Part shown: one piece after another, positions 6,377 to 7,287 of the stretch
Layout of the letters: each line of letters starts with the position of its first letter
Position numbering within the stretch: the first letter of the stretch is position 1
NCBI GenBank assembly: GCA_026416775.1
Contig: JAOAEN010000021.1
Span: 1 to 7,287, forward strand
Origin: Dehalococcoidales bacterium
GTDB taxonomy: Bacteria; Chloroflexota; Dehalococcoidia; Dehalococcoidales; RBG-16-60-22
Reading direction: 5' to 3'
DNA: 7,287 nt
The notes under the pieces: model-generated
Databases searched by the model: none
The model's input: only the letters and a program-made list of their open reading frames with translations
What the model was told of the DNA's origin: nothing
Program-made: the position numbers and the translations under genes

Positions 6377-7287
6377 ATGCGCGACCTTACCGAGTTCCTC
6401 GACCCCGAGCTGAAAGCCCCGATCCGGGCAGCCTTACAGCAGATGCTCCCGATGTCCTTTGATAACCTTCCTGCGGCACGGGCAAATTCCCGGCGCATGA
6501 CCGAAGCCATGAAGTCCATGATGCCCGAAATCCCCGGTGTTACCGCCTCGGACGGGAAAGTACCGGGCCCGCCGGGCGCCCCCGATGTCCCGGTAAGGCT
6601 CTACCGCCCCGCAGACGGGACCGGGTTACTCCCGGCAATCCTCTGGATTCACGGCGGCGGCTATATGCTCGGCGATATTGAGCAGGAAGATTTTACCTGC
6701 CGGAGACTTGCCCTTGCCGGCAGATGCGCTGTCGTTTCGGTTGACTACCGCCTGGCGCCGGAAAACCCCTACCCCGCCCCGCTTGAGGACTGCTATGCCG
6801 CCCTCAGGTGGCTTGCCGCGCACACCGCCGAACTCGGTGTTGACGGCAGGCGCCTTGCCATCGGCGGTGCCAGTGCCGGCGGTGGGCTTGCCGCCGGGCT
6901 TGCGCTGCTCGCACGCGACCGGAAAGAGGTAAAGGTCATCTTCCAGATGCTTATCTATCCCATGATTGACGACCGCAATACCACACCGGCAGATGAAACT
7001 CACCCCGATGCCCTTTTCTGGACACGCCAGAGCAACCGCATCGGCTGGCGTGCCTACCTCGGCAGGGAACCAGGAGGTAGCGACATCCCCTACTATGCCG
7101 CGGCTGCCCGTGCTCCGGTCCTCAAGGGACTGCCGCCAGCATTCATCAGCGTCGGCGACCTTGACCTCTTTGCCCAGGAAGATATTGAATACGCGCGCCG
7201 CTTGATTAACGAAGGCATCCCCACCGAGCTCCACGTCTACCCCGGCGGCTGCCATGCCTTCGACATGATGGCGCCCGCTGCCGCAAT
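6377..7287 (+). CDS. Alpha/beta hydrolase, hormone-sensitive-lipase type (family IV esterase), 3' end outside window
   Basis: The first 303 codons of a probably cytoplasmic carboxylesterase/lipase-like hydrolase are present, most of the gene. The frame was read by hand from the ATG at 6377, supported by GAGGTGG at 6364-6370 with a 6-base spacer. The family IV hallmarks are complete: the oxyanion-hole motif HGGG (92-95, in WIHGGGY), YRLAPE (124-129), the nucleophile elbow GASAG with Ser166, the acid Asp263 in VGDLDLF and the histidine His293 in GGCHAFD. Residues 1-70 form a cap-like N-terminal segment, methionine-rich near 41-49 (MTEAMKSMM). Typical members have about 300-320 residues, so only a few residues should be missing beyond the right edge. 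The family hydrolyses short- to medium-chain esters; the substrate here is unknown. It has its own promoter and is transcribed away from the MATE gene. Confidence 0.93.
   Translation, partial: MRDLTEFLDPELKAPIRAALQQMLPMSFDNLPAARANSRRMTEAMKSMMPEIPGVTASDGKVPGPPGAPDVPVRLYRPADGTGLLPAILWIHGGGYMLGDIEQEDFTCRRLALAGRCAVVSVDYRLAPENPYPAPLEDCYAALRWLAAHTAELGVDGRRLAIGGASAGGGLAAGLALLARDRKEVKVIFQMLIYPMIDDRNTTPADETHPDALFWTRQSNRIGWRAYLGREPGGSDIPYYAAAARAPVLKGLPPAFISVGDLDLFAQEDIEYARRLINEGIPTELHVYPGGCHAFDMMAPAAA

Noticed and set aside
1..7287. Mobile element, CRISPR array, tRNA or rRNA
   Set aside because: I found no regularly spaced repeats, transposase or integrase motifs, or recognisable RNA gene anywhere in the window.

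Overview
The window is compact bacterial DNA, GC-rich by eye, with Shine-Dalgarno-led genes and sigma70-type TATAAT boxes in the few gaps. TTA, CTA and TCA codons are scarce, which leaves long antisense frames open. No rRNA, tRNA or phylogenetic marker is present. The gene set would fit an anaerobic or subsurface bacterium, possibly a Dehalococcoidia-like Chloroflexota, but that is a low-confidence guess. I see no transposase, integrase, CRISPR array or other mobile element. I do not see a clear undescribed system; the regulatory gaps are the least explained parts.

Left third (2-2217, + strand): the 3' end of a molybdate/tungstate-type ABC importer operon. It holds the C-terminal part of the binding protein (modA-like), the complete permease (modB) and the complete ATPase (modC). 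Spacing is tight: 18 bp between modA and modB, and a 4-bp ATGA overlap between modB and modC.

Middle (2218-4766): a 193-bp gap with a possible folded RNA element and a TATAAT box leads into a thiamine-pyrophosphate (TPP) enzyme of the acetolactate synthase type (+ strand). It meets a short-chain dehydrogenase (- strand) tail to tail with one base between the stop codons.

Right part (4767-7287): a MATE-family efflux transporter (- strand, TTG start) lies upstream of the dehydrogenase, 53 bp away, so the two are probably co-transcribed. A 171-bp divergent region with two interlocking promoters separates the MATE gene from a hormone-sensitive-lipase-type alpha/beta hydrolase (+ strand), which runs off the right edge.

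Working together: only modABC forms a clear functional unit (oxyanion binding, membrane passage, ATP hydrolysis). The other genes look like accessory metabolism of small organic molecules (TPP chemistry, NAD(H)-linked oxidoreduction, ester hydrolysis, export). Their substrates cannot be read from the sequence.
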